A DNA stretch of 7,368 bases from an uncultured Pseudomonadota bacterium (GTDB lineage: Bacteria; Pseudomonadota; Gammaproteobacteria; Burkholderiales; Thiobacillaceae), in assembly GCA_903883985.1 (NCBI GenBank), contig CAISDD010000243.1:1-7368 (forward strand), given 5' to 3'. Numbering within the stretch: the first letter of the stretch is position 1; every line of letters begins with the position of its first letter. The position numbers and the translations under genes are program-made. Below the pieces are notes generated by a model. It was given only the letters and a program-made list of their open reading frames with translations, did not search any database and was not told the DNA's origin. Shown piece by piece: positions 1-5,376 of this stretch.

Positions 1-282
1 GCCCTGTTCGTCATGGACGTGGGCTACCAGAAGATCGCCATCACAGAAGCCAGCAAGCTGGGTATTCCTGTCATCGGCGTGGTCGACACCAACAACAGCC
101 CGATCGGCGTGAATTACGTCATTCCCGGCAACGACGACTCCAACCGCGCCATCCGCTTGTATGCCCGTGGATTGGCCGACGCGATCCTGGAAGGCAAGAC
201 CCAGGTCATTGAGGAAATGGTCGCAGCGGGCGAAGACGAATACGTCGAAGTTGAGGAAGAAGCCGGCGCAGCGGCCGAGTAA
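1..282 (+). CDS. rpsB: 30S ribosomal protein S2, C-terminal part (5' end outside window)
   Basis: This is the 3' end of the gene for S2, a protein on the back of the 30S subunit needed for binding S1 and for translation initiation. The reading frame is open from base 1 and ends at TAA 280-282, giving 93 residues. The stretch ALFVMDVGYQKIAITEASKL, then GIPVIGVVDTNNSP, then YVIPGNDDSNRAIRLYA, is the highly conserved C-terminal half of the S2 fold. It is followed by a short acidic tail rich in Glu and Ala, a part that varies among S2 proteins. An ATG at 13 is internal and not the start. The gene lies immediately upstream of tsf, the arrangement found in most bacteria, and is separated from it by a terminator-like hairpin. 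Identification is firm; only the 5' portion is missing because the window begins inside the gene. Confidence 0.97.
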   Translation, partial: ALFVMDVGYQKIAITEASKLGIPVIGVVDTNNSPIGVNYVIPGNDDSNRAIRLYARGLADAILEGKTQVIEEMVAAGEDEYVEVEEEAGAAAE

Positions 283-323
283 TTGCAATAACCTGGCGTG
301 AGAATGCCGGGTCAAATTCTTTG

Positions 324-350
324 AAACGCCCCGATGACCGGGGCGTTTTT
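324..350 (+). terminator. Intrinsic terminator/attenuator between rpsB and tsf
   Basis: A perfect 10-bp stem (AAACGCCCCG at 324-333 with CGGGGCGTTT at 339-348) closes a 5-nt loop (ATGAC) and runs into a T tract ending at 350. This is the classical shape of a Rho-independent terminator. Because tsf starts only 27 bases further on and no convincing promoter is visible in between, it probably acts as a partial terminator that lowers tsf and downstream transcription relative to rpsB. A weaker 6-bp hairpin (CCTGGC 292-297 with GCCGGG 306-311, one G-T wobble) precedes it. The hairpin itself is seen directly; partial read-through is inference. Confidence 0.85.
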
Positions 351-363
351 CCATACGGACTAC

Positions 364-368
364 AGGAG
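364..368 (+). promoter_or_regulatory. Shine-Dalgarno sequence of tsf
   Basis: AGGAG lies 8 bases before the ATG at 377, a near-ideal spacing. It fixes the tsf start and gives a reference for the genes further down that lack such a site. Confidence 0.85.
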
Positions 369-376
369 ATTCGAAC

Positions 377-1252
377 ATGGCGGAAATCACCGCGTCGATG
401 GTTAAAGAGCTGCGTGAGCGCACCGACGCTCCCATGATGGACTGCAAAAAGGCGCTGACCGAAGCCGGCGGCGATATGCAAAAGGGCGAGGAAATCCTGC
501 GCGTGCGTTTCGGCAACAAGGCCGCCAAGAGCGCAGGCCGGATCGCAGCCGAAGGGGTGGTCGCGATCAGGATCAGCGCGGACGGCAAGACCGCCGCCAT
601 GGTGGAGGTAAATTGCGAAACCGACTTCGTCGCCAAGAACGACGATTTCCTGGCGCTGACCGGCGCATTGTGCGAAATGGTGCTGAATCAGAATCCAGCC
701 GACGTCGCCGCCCTGTCCAACCTGCCCTACAACGGTAAGAGTGTGGAAGAAACCCGCACCGAACTGGTCGGAAAAATCGGTGAAAACGTGTCCATCCGCC
801 GTTTCGTGCGGCTCAATGCCACGGGCAAGTTCGCCAGCTACATCCATGGCAGCAGGATCGGGGTTCTGGTGGACATCGCCGGTGACGAGACGATTGCAAG
901 AGACATCGCCATGCACATCGCCGCGTCCAAACCCAAGTCGCTGGATGCCTCCGGCGTGTCGCAGGATCTGATAGCCACCGAACGCCGCGTCGCCATCGAG
1001 AAGGCCCGTGAAAACGGGAAGCCCGAGGCCATGCTGGAGAAGATCGCAGAGGGCACGGTACAGAAATTCTTGAAGGAGGTCACTCTGCTATCGCAACCCT
1101 TCGTCAAGGACGACAAGCAGACCATCGAGCAGGTGCTGAAGTCCAGGAGTTCGCAGTGCCACGGCTTTGCCATGTTTGTCGTCGGCGAAGGCATCGAGAA
1201 GAAAGTCACCGACTTCGCCGCCGAAGTCGCTGCGGCTTCCAAGGTTTGCTGA
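377..1252 (+). CDS. tsf: Translation elongation factor Ts
   Basis: EF-Ts is the cytoplasmic nucleotide exchange factor that releases GDP from EF-Tu so it can reload with GTP and aminoacyl-tRNA. The 291-residue product has the usual full length. The N-terminal UBA-like domain (residues about 1-50) carries VKELRERTDAPMMDCKKAL. The core contains CETDFVAKNDDF at residues 80-91, whose Asp83 and Phe84 correspond to the TDF residues that intrude near the Mg site of EF-Tu. Further conserved stretches are MHIAASKP (about residue 178) and SQPFVKDD near the C-terminal module, and the end reads VGEGIEKKVTDFAAEVAAA. The final residue is Cys, and the segment SRSSQCHGFAMF before VGEGIEKK departs from the Gly/Val/Phe-rich sequence I expect there, so the tail is somewhat divergent. 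The start is supported by a well-placed AGGAG. pyrH follows 34 bases after the stop. Confidence 0.97.
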   Translation: MAEITASMVKELRERTDAPMMDCKKALTEAGGDMQKGEEILRVRFGNKAAKSAGRIAAEGVVAIRISADGKTAAMVEVNCETDFVAKNDDFLALTGALCEMVLNQNPADVAALSNLPYNGKSVEETRTELVGKIGENVSIRRFVRLNATGKFASYIHGSRIGVLVDIAGDETIARDIAMHIAASKPKSLDASGVSQDLIATERRVAIEKARENGKPEAMLEKIAEGTVQKFLKEVTLLSQPFVKDDKQTIEQVLKSRSSQCHGFAMFVVGEGIEKKVTDFAAEVAAASKVC

Positions 1253-1257
1253 GGAGC

Positions 1258-1285
1258 GGGTCGCCACTCGCTACCAGCTACTCGC
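1258..1285 (+). repeat. Degenerate heptamer tandem repeat before pyrH
   Basis: Four 7-base units run up to one base short of the pyrH ATG: GGGTCGC, CACTCGC, TACCAGC and TACTCGC. Units 2 and 4 differ at one position. The array fills almost exactly the space between a GAGGAG at 1251-1256 and the pyrH start. Its last unit, in the string GCTACTCGC, also occurs before rseP, and the CACTCGC unit resembles the array before uppS. The periodicity is weak when this site is taken alone; its presence at three junctions is what makes it credible. Confidence 0.6.
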
Positions 1286-1286
1286 C

Positions 1287-1991
1287 ATGTACAAGCGCAT
1301 ATTACTGAAGCTTTCCGGTGAAGCCCTGATGGGGCCGGATGCGTTTGGCTATCACGCCGAGACGATGTCCAACATGGTCGCCCAGATCAAGGAAGTGGTT
1401 GAACTGGGCATACAGGTGGCAATCGTGGTGGGGGGGGGCAACCTGTTTCGGGGAGCGACCGGGGCTCTTTCCGGCATGAACCGGGCCACTGCCGACAGCA
1501 TGGGCATGCTGGCCACGGTGATGAACGCGTTGGCCCTGAAGGATGGATTGATGGCCGCCGGCGTGGAAGCCCGCGTACAGACCGCCGTGAGCATCGCCCA
1601 TGTCGGAGAATCCTTCGAGCGGGACGGCGCGGTACGCCACCTCGAAGCCGGTCGCGTGGTGATATTCGGGGGCGGTACCGGTAATCCCTTCTTCACCACC
1701 GACACCGCCTCAGCCTTGCGTGGTGCGGAAATTAACGCCGACCTGATGCTCAAGGCCACCAAGGTGGATGGCGTCTACACGGCCGACCCGAAGGAAGACC
1801 CGACTGCCACCCGCTACGAACAATTGACCTTCGACGAAGCGATTGCCCGGAATCTGGGCGTGCTGGACACTGCGGCGTTCGCGTTGTGCCGCGATCAGAA
1901 GTTGCCGCTGTGCGTGTTCAGCATCTTCAAACCAGGCGCATTGCGTCGCGTGGTGCTGGGCGGGGCGGAAGGCACCCGCGTCGTTCTGTAA
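1287..1991 (+). CDS. pyrH: UMP kinase (uridylate kinase, amino-acid-kinase family)
   Basis: PyrH phosphorylates UMP to UDP with ATP, the committed step towards UTP and CTP; the bacterial enzyme is a cytoplasmic hexamer controlled by GTP and UTP. The 234-residue product shows the family motifs in order: YKRILLKLSGEAL at 2-14 (phosphate-binding K8 and G11), VVGGGNLFRGA at 47-57, NRATADSMGMLATVMNAL at 65-82 with UMP-contacting Asp70, FGGGTGNPFFTTDTAS at 127-142, ADLMLKATKVDGVYTADP at 151-168 and a C-terminal FSIFKPGALRRVV. I start it at ATG 1287 because the conserved protein begins MYKRILLKLSG. An in-frame ATG at 1167 would add 40 non-homologous residues lying inside tsf. The best Shine-Dalgarno, GAGGAG at 1251-1256, is 30 bases from this ATG, with heptamer repeats between. 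A run of nine G (1430-1438) encodes part of the GGGN loop. frr follows after 18 bases. Confidence 0.96.
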   Translation: MYKRILLKLSGEALMGPDAFGYHAETMSNMVAQIKEVVELGIQVAIVVGGGNLFRGATGALSGMNRATADSMGMLATVMNALALKDGLMAAGVEARVQTAVSIAHVGESFERDGAVRHLEAGRVVIFGGGTGNPFFTTDTASALRGAEINADLMLKATKVDGVYTADPKEDPTATRYEQLTFDEAIARNLGVLDTAAFALCRDQKLPLCVFSIFKPGALRRVVLGGAEGTRVVL

Positions 1992-1995
1992 ACTA

Positions 1996-2002
1996 AAGGA
2001 GA
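1996..2002 (+). promoter_or_regulatory. Shine-Dalgarno sequence of frr
   Basis: AAGGAGA ends 7 bases before the ATG at 2010, a strong and properly spaced ribosome binding site in the short pyrH-frr gap. It supports the 2010 start. Confidence 0.85.
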
Positions 2003-2009
2003 CGAGTAC

Positions 2010-2567
2010 ATGATCGCCGACATCAAGAAGTCCGCCGAGGACAAGATGAAAAAGTCGCTGGAAGCGCTCAAATCGGACCTGATGAAGGTCCGAACCGGGC
2101 GCGCCCACACCGGTATCCTCGATCACGTCATGGTGGATTACTATGGCTCGCAAGTGCCGGTGCATCAGGTGGCCAACGTCAGCCTGGTCGATGCCCGCAC
2201 CATCGGTGTTCAGCCTTACGAGAAGAATATGGCCGGCAAGTTGGAAAAAGCGATACGCGACTGCGACCTAGGGCTGAACCCGGCCAATATGGGCGAAATC
2301 ATCCGCGTGCCGATGCCGCCGCTGACCGAGGACCGGCGCCGCGACCTGATCAAGGTAGTCAGGGGCGAGGCGGAGAATGCCCGCGTCGCGGTGCGCAACA
2401 TTCGCCGCGACGCCAATAGCCATCTGAAGGATCTGGTCAAGAGCAAGGAGGCTTCCGAGGATGATGAACGCCGTGCCATCGACGAAATCCAGAAGATGAC
2501 CGACAAGTACATCGCGGAACTCGATCGCGCCCTGGCGGAAAAGGAAAAGGATCTGATGGCGGTTTGA
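2010..2567 (+). CDS. frr: Ribosome recycling factor
   Basis: RRF splits post-termination 70S ribosomes together with EF-G and IF3 in the cytoplasm. The 185-residue product is the standard family length, with domain I (three long helices) formed by the N- and C-terminal segments. KVRTGRAH at residues about 26-33 and SLVDARTIGVQPYEK frame the small beta-rich domain II. The signature GLNPANMGEIIRVPMPPLTEDRRRDLIKVV and the charged C-terminal helix with KEASEDDERRAIDEIQKMTDKYIAELD complete it. A strong AAGGAGA ribosome binding site fixes the start. It follows pyrH by 18 bases, the usual order, and is separated from uppS by 88 bases that hold a repeat array. Nothing in the protein looks abnormal. 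Confidence 0.98.
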   Translation: MIADIKKSAEDKMKKSLEALKSDLMKVRTGRAHTGILDHVMVDYYGSQVPVHQVANVSLVDARTIGVQPYEKNMAGKLEKAIRDCDLGLNPANMGEIIRVPMPPLTEDRRRDLIKVVRGEAENARVAVRNIRRDANSHLKDLVKSKEASEDDERRAIDEIQKMTDKYIAELDRALAEKEKDLMAV

Positions 2568-2585
2568 TGGTGCAACAAAAGTCGT

Positions 2586-2636
2586 GAGTGGCAAGCGGTA
2601 ACACCGTATGCTCCAGCCACTAGCCACTAGCCACTC
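2586..2636 (+). other. Potential alternative hairpins in the uppS leader
   Basis: GAGTGGC at 2586-2592 is the exact reverse complement of GCCACTC at 2630-2636. Its last six bases are also complementary to the GCCACT in the two earlier heptamers (2616-2621 and 2623-2628). A transcript could therefore fold in three registers with loops of about 23, 30 and 37 nt. The complementarity is seen directly. It may be no more than an inverted remnant of the same repeat family, and a regulatory role is not shown. Confidence 0.4.
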
Positions 2637-2655
2637 TCCACTCGCCACGCGCCCC
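2615..2655 (+). repeat. Heptamer tandem repeat directly before uppS
   Basis: Three perfect AGCCACT units (2615-2621, 2622-2628, 2629-2635) are followed by decaying units CTCCACT, CGCCACG and CGCCCC, ending at the base before the uppS ATG at 2656. This is the clearest of the three arrays in the window. If translated from an ATG at 2608 it would give an N-terminus reading MLQPLATSHSPLATRP, which is the repeat and not part of the UppS family. I recall similar CCACTCG-type heptamers in intergenic regions of some Nitrosomonadales genomes. No Shine-Dalgarno sequence is visible between the array and the ATG. Confidence 0.8.
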
Positions 2656-3405
2656 ATGCTCAAGCGCTATTTCAGCAGCACCCGCGAAATCCCCCCGTCG
2701 GCCAAGACGCCGCGTCACATCGCCATCATCATGGACGGGAATGGCCGCTGGGCAAAGAAACGCCTGCTGCCGCGAGTCGCCGGCCATGCCCAGGGCGTGG
2801 AACGGGTGCGCGACATCGTTCAGGCCTGCATCGAAAGAAACGTGGAATACCTGACGCTGTTCGCCTTCAGTTCGGAGAACTGGCGCCGCCCGGAAGAGGA
2901 AGTCTCGCGCCTGATGGAACTCTTCGTCATGGCACTGGAACGGGAGGTGGGCAAGATGCACCGCAATGGGGTGAACCTCAAGGTGGTGGGCGATCTCTCC
3001 CGGTTCGACCAACGTCTGCGCGATCTCATCACCCAGGGAGAACTGAAGACGGCGGGCAACCAGCGCATCACCCTCACCGTCTGTGCCAACTACGGCGGTC
3101 GCTGGGACATCCTCCAGGCCGCCAACCGCTGGCTGCAAGACCATCCTGGCGGCGAACTCTCCGAAGCAGCGCTTACCCCTTATCTTTCCATGCCCTACGC
3201 GCCCGAGCCTGACCTGTTCATCCGCACCGGCGGCGAGCAGCGCATCAGCAACTTCCTGCTCTGGCAACTGGCCTACAGCGAGTTGTATTTCACCGAGAGC
3301 CTGTGGCCGGACTTTGATGCCCAGGCGCTGGATCTGGCCATCGCCTCTTTCCAAAAACGCGAGCGTCGCTTTGGCCGCACCAGCGAACAACTCGTCGAGC
3401 GCTAA
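2656..3405 (+). CDS. uppS: Undecaprenyl diphosphate synthase (cis-prenyltransferase)
   Basis: UppS adds eight isopentenyl units in cis to farnesyl diphosphate to make the C55 carrier lipid for peptidoglycan and O-antigen assembly; it acts at the cytoplasmic membrane face. The 249-residue product carries all family blocks: HIAIIMDGNGRWAKKR at 21-36 with the catalytic Asp27, GHAQGVERV, LTLFAFSSENWRRP at 66-79, NYGGRWDI at 145-152, and PEPDLFIRTGGEQRISNFLLWQ at 183-204, whose Arg190 and Arg196 bind the IPP diphosphate. I chose ATG 2656 because family members have only 15-20 residues before HIAIIMDGNG. The in-frame ATG at 2608 lies before the heptamer array and would add 16 repeat-encoded residues. 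No normal ribosome binding site precedes 2656. The 3' end probably overlaps the start of cdsA. Its position after frr and before cdsA follows betaproteobacterial order. Confidence 0.96.
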   Translation: MLKRYFSSTREIPPSAKTPRHIAIIMDGNGRWAKKRLLPRVAGHAQGVERVRDIVQACIERNVEYLTLFAFSSENWRRPEEEVSRLMELFVMALEREVGKMHRNGVNLKVVGDLSRFDQRLRDLITQGELKTAGNQRITLTVCANYGGRWDILQAANRWLQDHPGGELSEAALTPYLSMPYAPEPDLFIRTGGEQRISNFLLWQLAYSELYFTESLWPDFDAQALDLAIASFQKRERRFGRTSEQLVER

Positions 3406-4186
3406 ACAGCGCATCCTCACCGGCACGGTCCTCGGTGGAGTGGCGCTGTCTGCCCTGCTGGGTTTGCCCACACCCGCCTGGGGCGCCCTGATGCTGGCAG
3501 TCATCTGCCTGGGTGCCTGGGAATGGGCCGCGCTGGTGAAGTTCTCCCCGCTCGTGCGACTGGCCTATGCCCTGGCCACACCATTACTCGCGCTGGCCCT
3601 GTACTACACCGTCCCCAAGGAGGCGGTTGCGCTTGTGTCGTTGCTGCTGTGGCTGTTTCTGATACCCCTCTGGCTAGCGCGCGCCTGGTCCGTTCCCGGC
3701 GGCAGCGGTGGCGCCCTGCTCGGCTGGTTGTTGCTGATTCCCACCGCCTATGCCTCCGCGCAACTGCACGCCTCTTCGCCAAAATTGCTGCTGGCCTGCA
3801 TCCTGCTCGCCGTCATCGCCGACAGCGCCGCCTACTTCAGCGGTCGCCGTTTTGGCCGCCACAAGCTCGCACCCCGCATCAGTCCTGGAAAATCCTGGGA
3901 AGGTGCGATCGGCGCGGGTCTGGCTGTGACTATCTATGCGTTGGGGTTCGGGTTTTTCGCGCTCCGGCCGGTCGGCCGCGGCGCGTTGCTGCTGGGATTC
4001 GCCCTCGCCCTTTTCGTGGCCAGCATCCTGGGCGACCTGTTCGAGAGCCACGTCAAACGCCAAGCCGGAATCAAGGACAGCGGCAACTGGCTGCCTGGTC
4101 ACGGCGGCGTGCTCGACCGCATCGACAGCCTCACCGCCGTCCTCCCCCTGGCCCTGTGCTTCCTGCTCCTATGGCAAAAAATCTAA
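3371..4186 (+). CDS. cdsA: Phosphatidate cytidylyltransferase (CDP-diglyceride synthase)
   Basis: CdsA converts phosphatidic acid and CTP to CDP-diacylglycerol, the precursor of all major phospholipids, in the inner membrane. The protein is strongly hydrophobic with about seven or eight membrane segments. It contains ADSAAYFSGRRFGRHKLAPRISPGKSWEG and the complete family signature at residues 226-252, with S, KR, KD, then LPGHGGVLDRID. The end is certain; the start is not. Family members begin close to KQRILTG, but no ATG or GTG occurs there. TTG 3371 is the nearest in-frame start upstream and gives 271 residues, the usual size, overlapping uppS by 35 bp. Alternatives are ATG 3317 (289 residues, 89-bp overlap) and GTG 3440 (which would cut away KQRILTG). 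Any of these implies translation coupled to uppS. The last 16 bases overlap dxr. Confidence 0.93.
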   Translation: MAAPANNSSSAKQRILTGTVLGGVALSALLGLPTPAWGALMLAVICLGAWEWAALVKFSPLVRLAYALATPLLALALYYTVPKEAVALVSLLLWLFLIPLWLARAWSVPGGSGGALLGWLLLIPTAYASAQLHASSPKLLLACILLAVIADSAAYFSGRRFGRHKLAPRISPGKSWEGAIGAGLAVTIYALGFGFFALRPVGRGALLLGFALALFVASILGDLFESHVKRQAGIKDSGNWLPGHGGVLDRIDSLTAVLPLALCFLLLWQKI

Positions 4187-5361
4187 CCATCCTGGGTGCC
4201 ACCGGCACTATAGGCGTAAATACCCTGGACGTAGTCGCCCGCAATCCCGAAAAATTCCGGGTGGTCGCTCTCACCGGCCAGAATCAGATCGAGAAGCTGG
4301 CTTTGCAATGCCGCCAGTTCCAGCCACGCTACGCCGTAGTGCTGGAATCCGACAAGGCGAGCGCGCTGCAAGCCCTGCTCACCGACACTGCGACCGAAGT
4401 GCTCGCCGGCATGGAAGCCCTGGAGTTCGTCTGCGCCCTGCCGGAAATCGACACGGTCATGGCTGCCATCGTCGGTTCCGCCGGCCTGAGACCGGCACTG
4501 GCCGCGGCTCGCGCGGGCAAGCGGGTGTTGCTGGCGAACAAGGAAACCCTGGTCATGGCCGGGCGCTTCTTCATGGAAGCGGTGCGCGGACACGGCGCCA
4601 CCTTGTTACCAATCGATTCCGAGCACAACGCCATATTCCAGTCGCTGCCGGCAAATTACGACGGCGATTCGGCCAGACACGGTGTGCGCCGCATCCTACT
4701 GACCGCCTCGGGTGGGCCATTCCGCACCCGCGCGGTGGAGACACTCAAGGCCGTCACGCCGGAAGAAGCCGTGGCGCACCCCAACTGGGTGATGGGCAAG
4801 AAAATCTCGGTGGACTCCGCCAGCATGATGAACAAGGGACTGGAGGTAATCGAGGCACACTGGCTGTTCAATGCCAGGCCGGAGCAGATCGAGGTGGTGA
4901 TCCATCCACAGAGCATCGTCCACAGCATGGTGGAATACCTCGATGGTTCCGTGCTGGCGCAGTTGTCCAATCCGGACATGCGCACCCCCATCGCCCATTC
5001 TCTGGCCTATCCGGAACGGGTCGAGGCCGGCGTGAACTGGCTGGACCTGGCAAAACTGGGTAGCCTCACTTTCGAGGCGCCCGACTTTGCCCGCTTTCCT
5101 TGCCTGAAGCTGGCCTACCAGGCGCTCGCAGCCGGTGGCGCCGCCACCGCCGTCCTCAATGCAGCCAATGAAGTGGCCGTCGCCGCCTTCCTCGATCGGC
5201 GCATCCCCTACCTCGGCATCGCCGCCAGCCTGGAGAGCGTTCTCGGCCGCCTCACCGGCTTGCCCGCTGAATCGCTGGAAGACCTTATGGCCGCCGATGC
5301 CGCTGCGCGCCGGGAAGCGCAGACGTGGGTGGATCGCGAATCGGGTATGGCGAGTCGCTAG
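4171..5361 (+). CDS. dxr: 1-deoxy-D-xylulose 5-phosphate reductoisomerase
   Basis: Dxr (IspC) rearranges and reduces DXP to 2-C-methyl-D-erythritol 4-phosphate with NADPH, the first committed step of the MEP isoprenoid pathway, in the cytoplasm. The 396-residue product has the NADPH-binding GATGTIG at 9-15 (GSTGSIG is more usual), LLANKETLVMAG around 120-131, the metal-binding IDSEHN with Asp149 and Glu151, TASGGPFR, and HPNWVMGKKISVDSASMMNKGLE, whose Glu225 is the third metal ligand. VIHPQSIVHSMVEYLDGSVLAQLSNPDMRTPIA and the C-terminal NAANEVAVAAFL complete the family pattern. The ATG lies inside cdsA (16-bp overlap, other frame) with no Shine-Dalgarno, suggesting translational coupling. The last residues and the TAG stop fall in repeat-like sequence shared with the rseP leader, so the final ESGMASR may be repeat-derived. 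The product supplies the precursors used by the neighbouring uppS. Confidence 0.97.
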   Translation: MAKNLTILGATGTIGVNTLDVVARNPEKFRVVALTGQNQIEKLALQCRQFQPRYAVVLESDKASALQALLTDTATEVLAGMEALEFVCALPEIDTVMAAIVGSAGLRPALAAARAGKRVLLANKETLVMAGRFFMEAVRGHGATLLPIDSEHNAIFQSLPANYDGDSARHGVRRILLTASGGPFRTRAVETLKAVTPEEAVAHPNWVMGKKISVDSASMMNKGLEVIEAHWLFNARPEQIEVVIHPQSIVHSMVEYLDGSVLAQLSNPDMRTPIAHSLAYPERVEAGVNWLDLAKLGSLTFEAPDFARFPCLKLAYQALAAGGAATAVLNAANEVAVAAFLDRRIPYLGIAASLESVLGRLTGLPAESLEDLMAADAAARREAQTWVDRESGMASR

Positions 5362-5376
5362 CGCTACTCGCTTCCC
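5349..5376 (+). repeat. Degenerate heptamer repeat across the dxr stop and rseP start
   Basis: Four 7-base blocks fit exactly up to the rseP ATG: GGCGAGT, CGCTAGC, GCTACTC and GCTTCCC. The dxr TAG stop is inside the second block. GCTACTCGC (5364-5371 with its preceding base) is shared with the pyrH leader. GCGAGT (5350-5355) and ACTCGC (5366-5371) are inverted copies that could form a 6-bp stem around a palindromic CGCTAGCG. The units are much decayed, so this is supported mainly by similarity to the two other arrays. Confidence 0.5.

Noticed and set aside
1167..1286. Upstream in-frame start of pyrH at ATG 1167
   Set aside because: It would add 40 residues derived from tsf read in another frame and from the heptamer repeat, none resembling UMP kinase.
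2608..2655. Upstream in-frame start of uppS at ATG 2608
   Set aside because: The added residues simply translate the heptamer array (PLATSHSPLAT) and are absent from the UppS family; no ribosome binding site precedes it either.
2615..2655. Possible CRISPR or other spaced-repeat array
   Set aside because: Units are 7 bp and directly adjacent, with no spacers and no cas genes nearby; it is a simple tandem repeat.
3523..4170. Long in-frame upstream extension of dxr
   Set aside because: These 216 codons are an out-of-frame reading of cdsA; Dxr homologues begin just before the GATGTIG motif, at ATG 4171.
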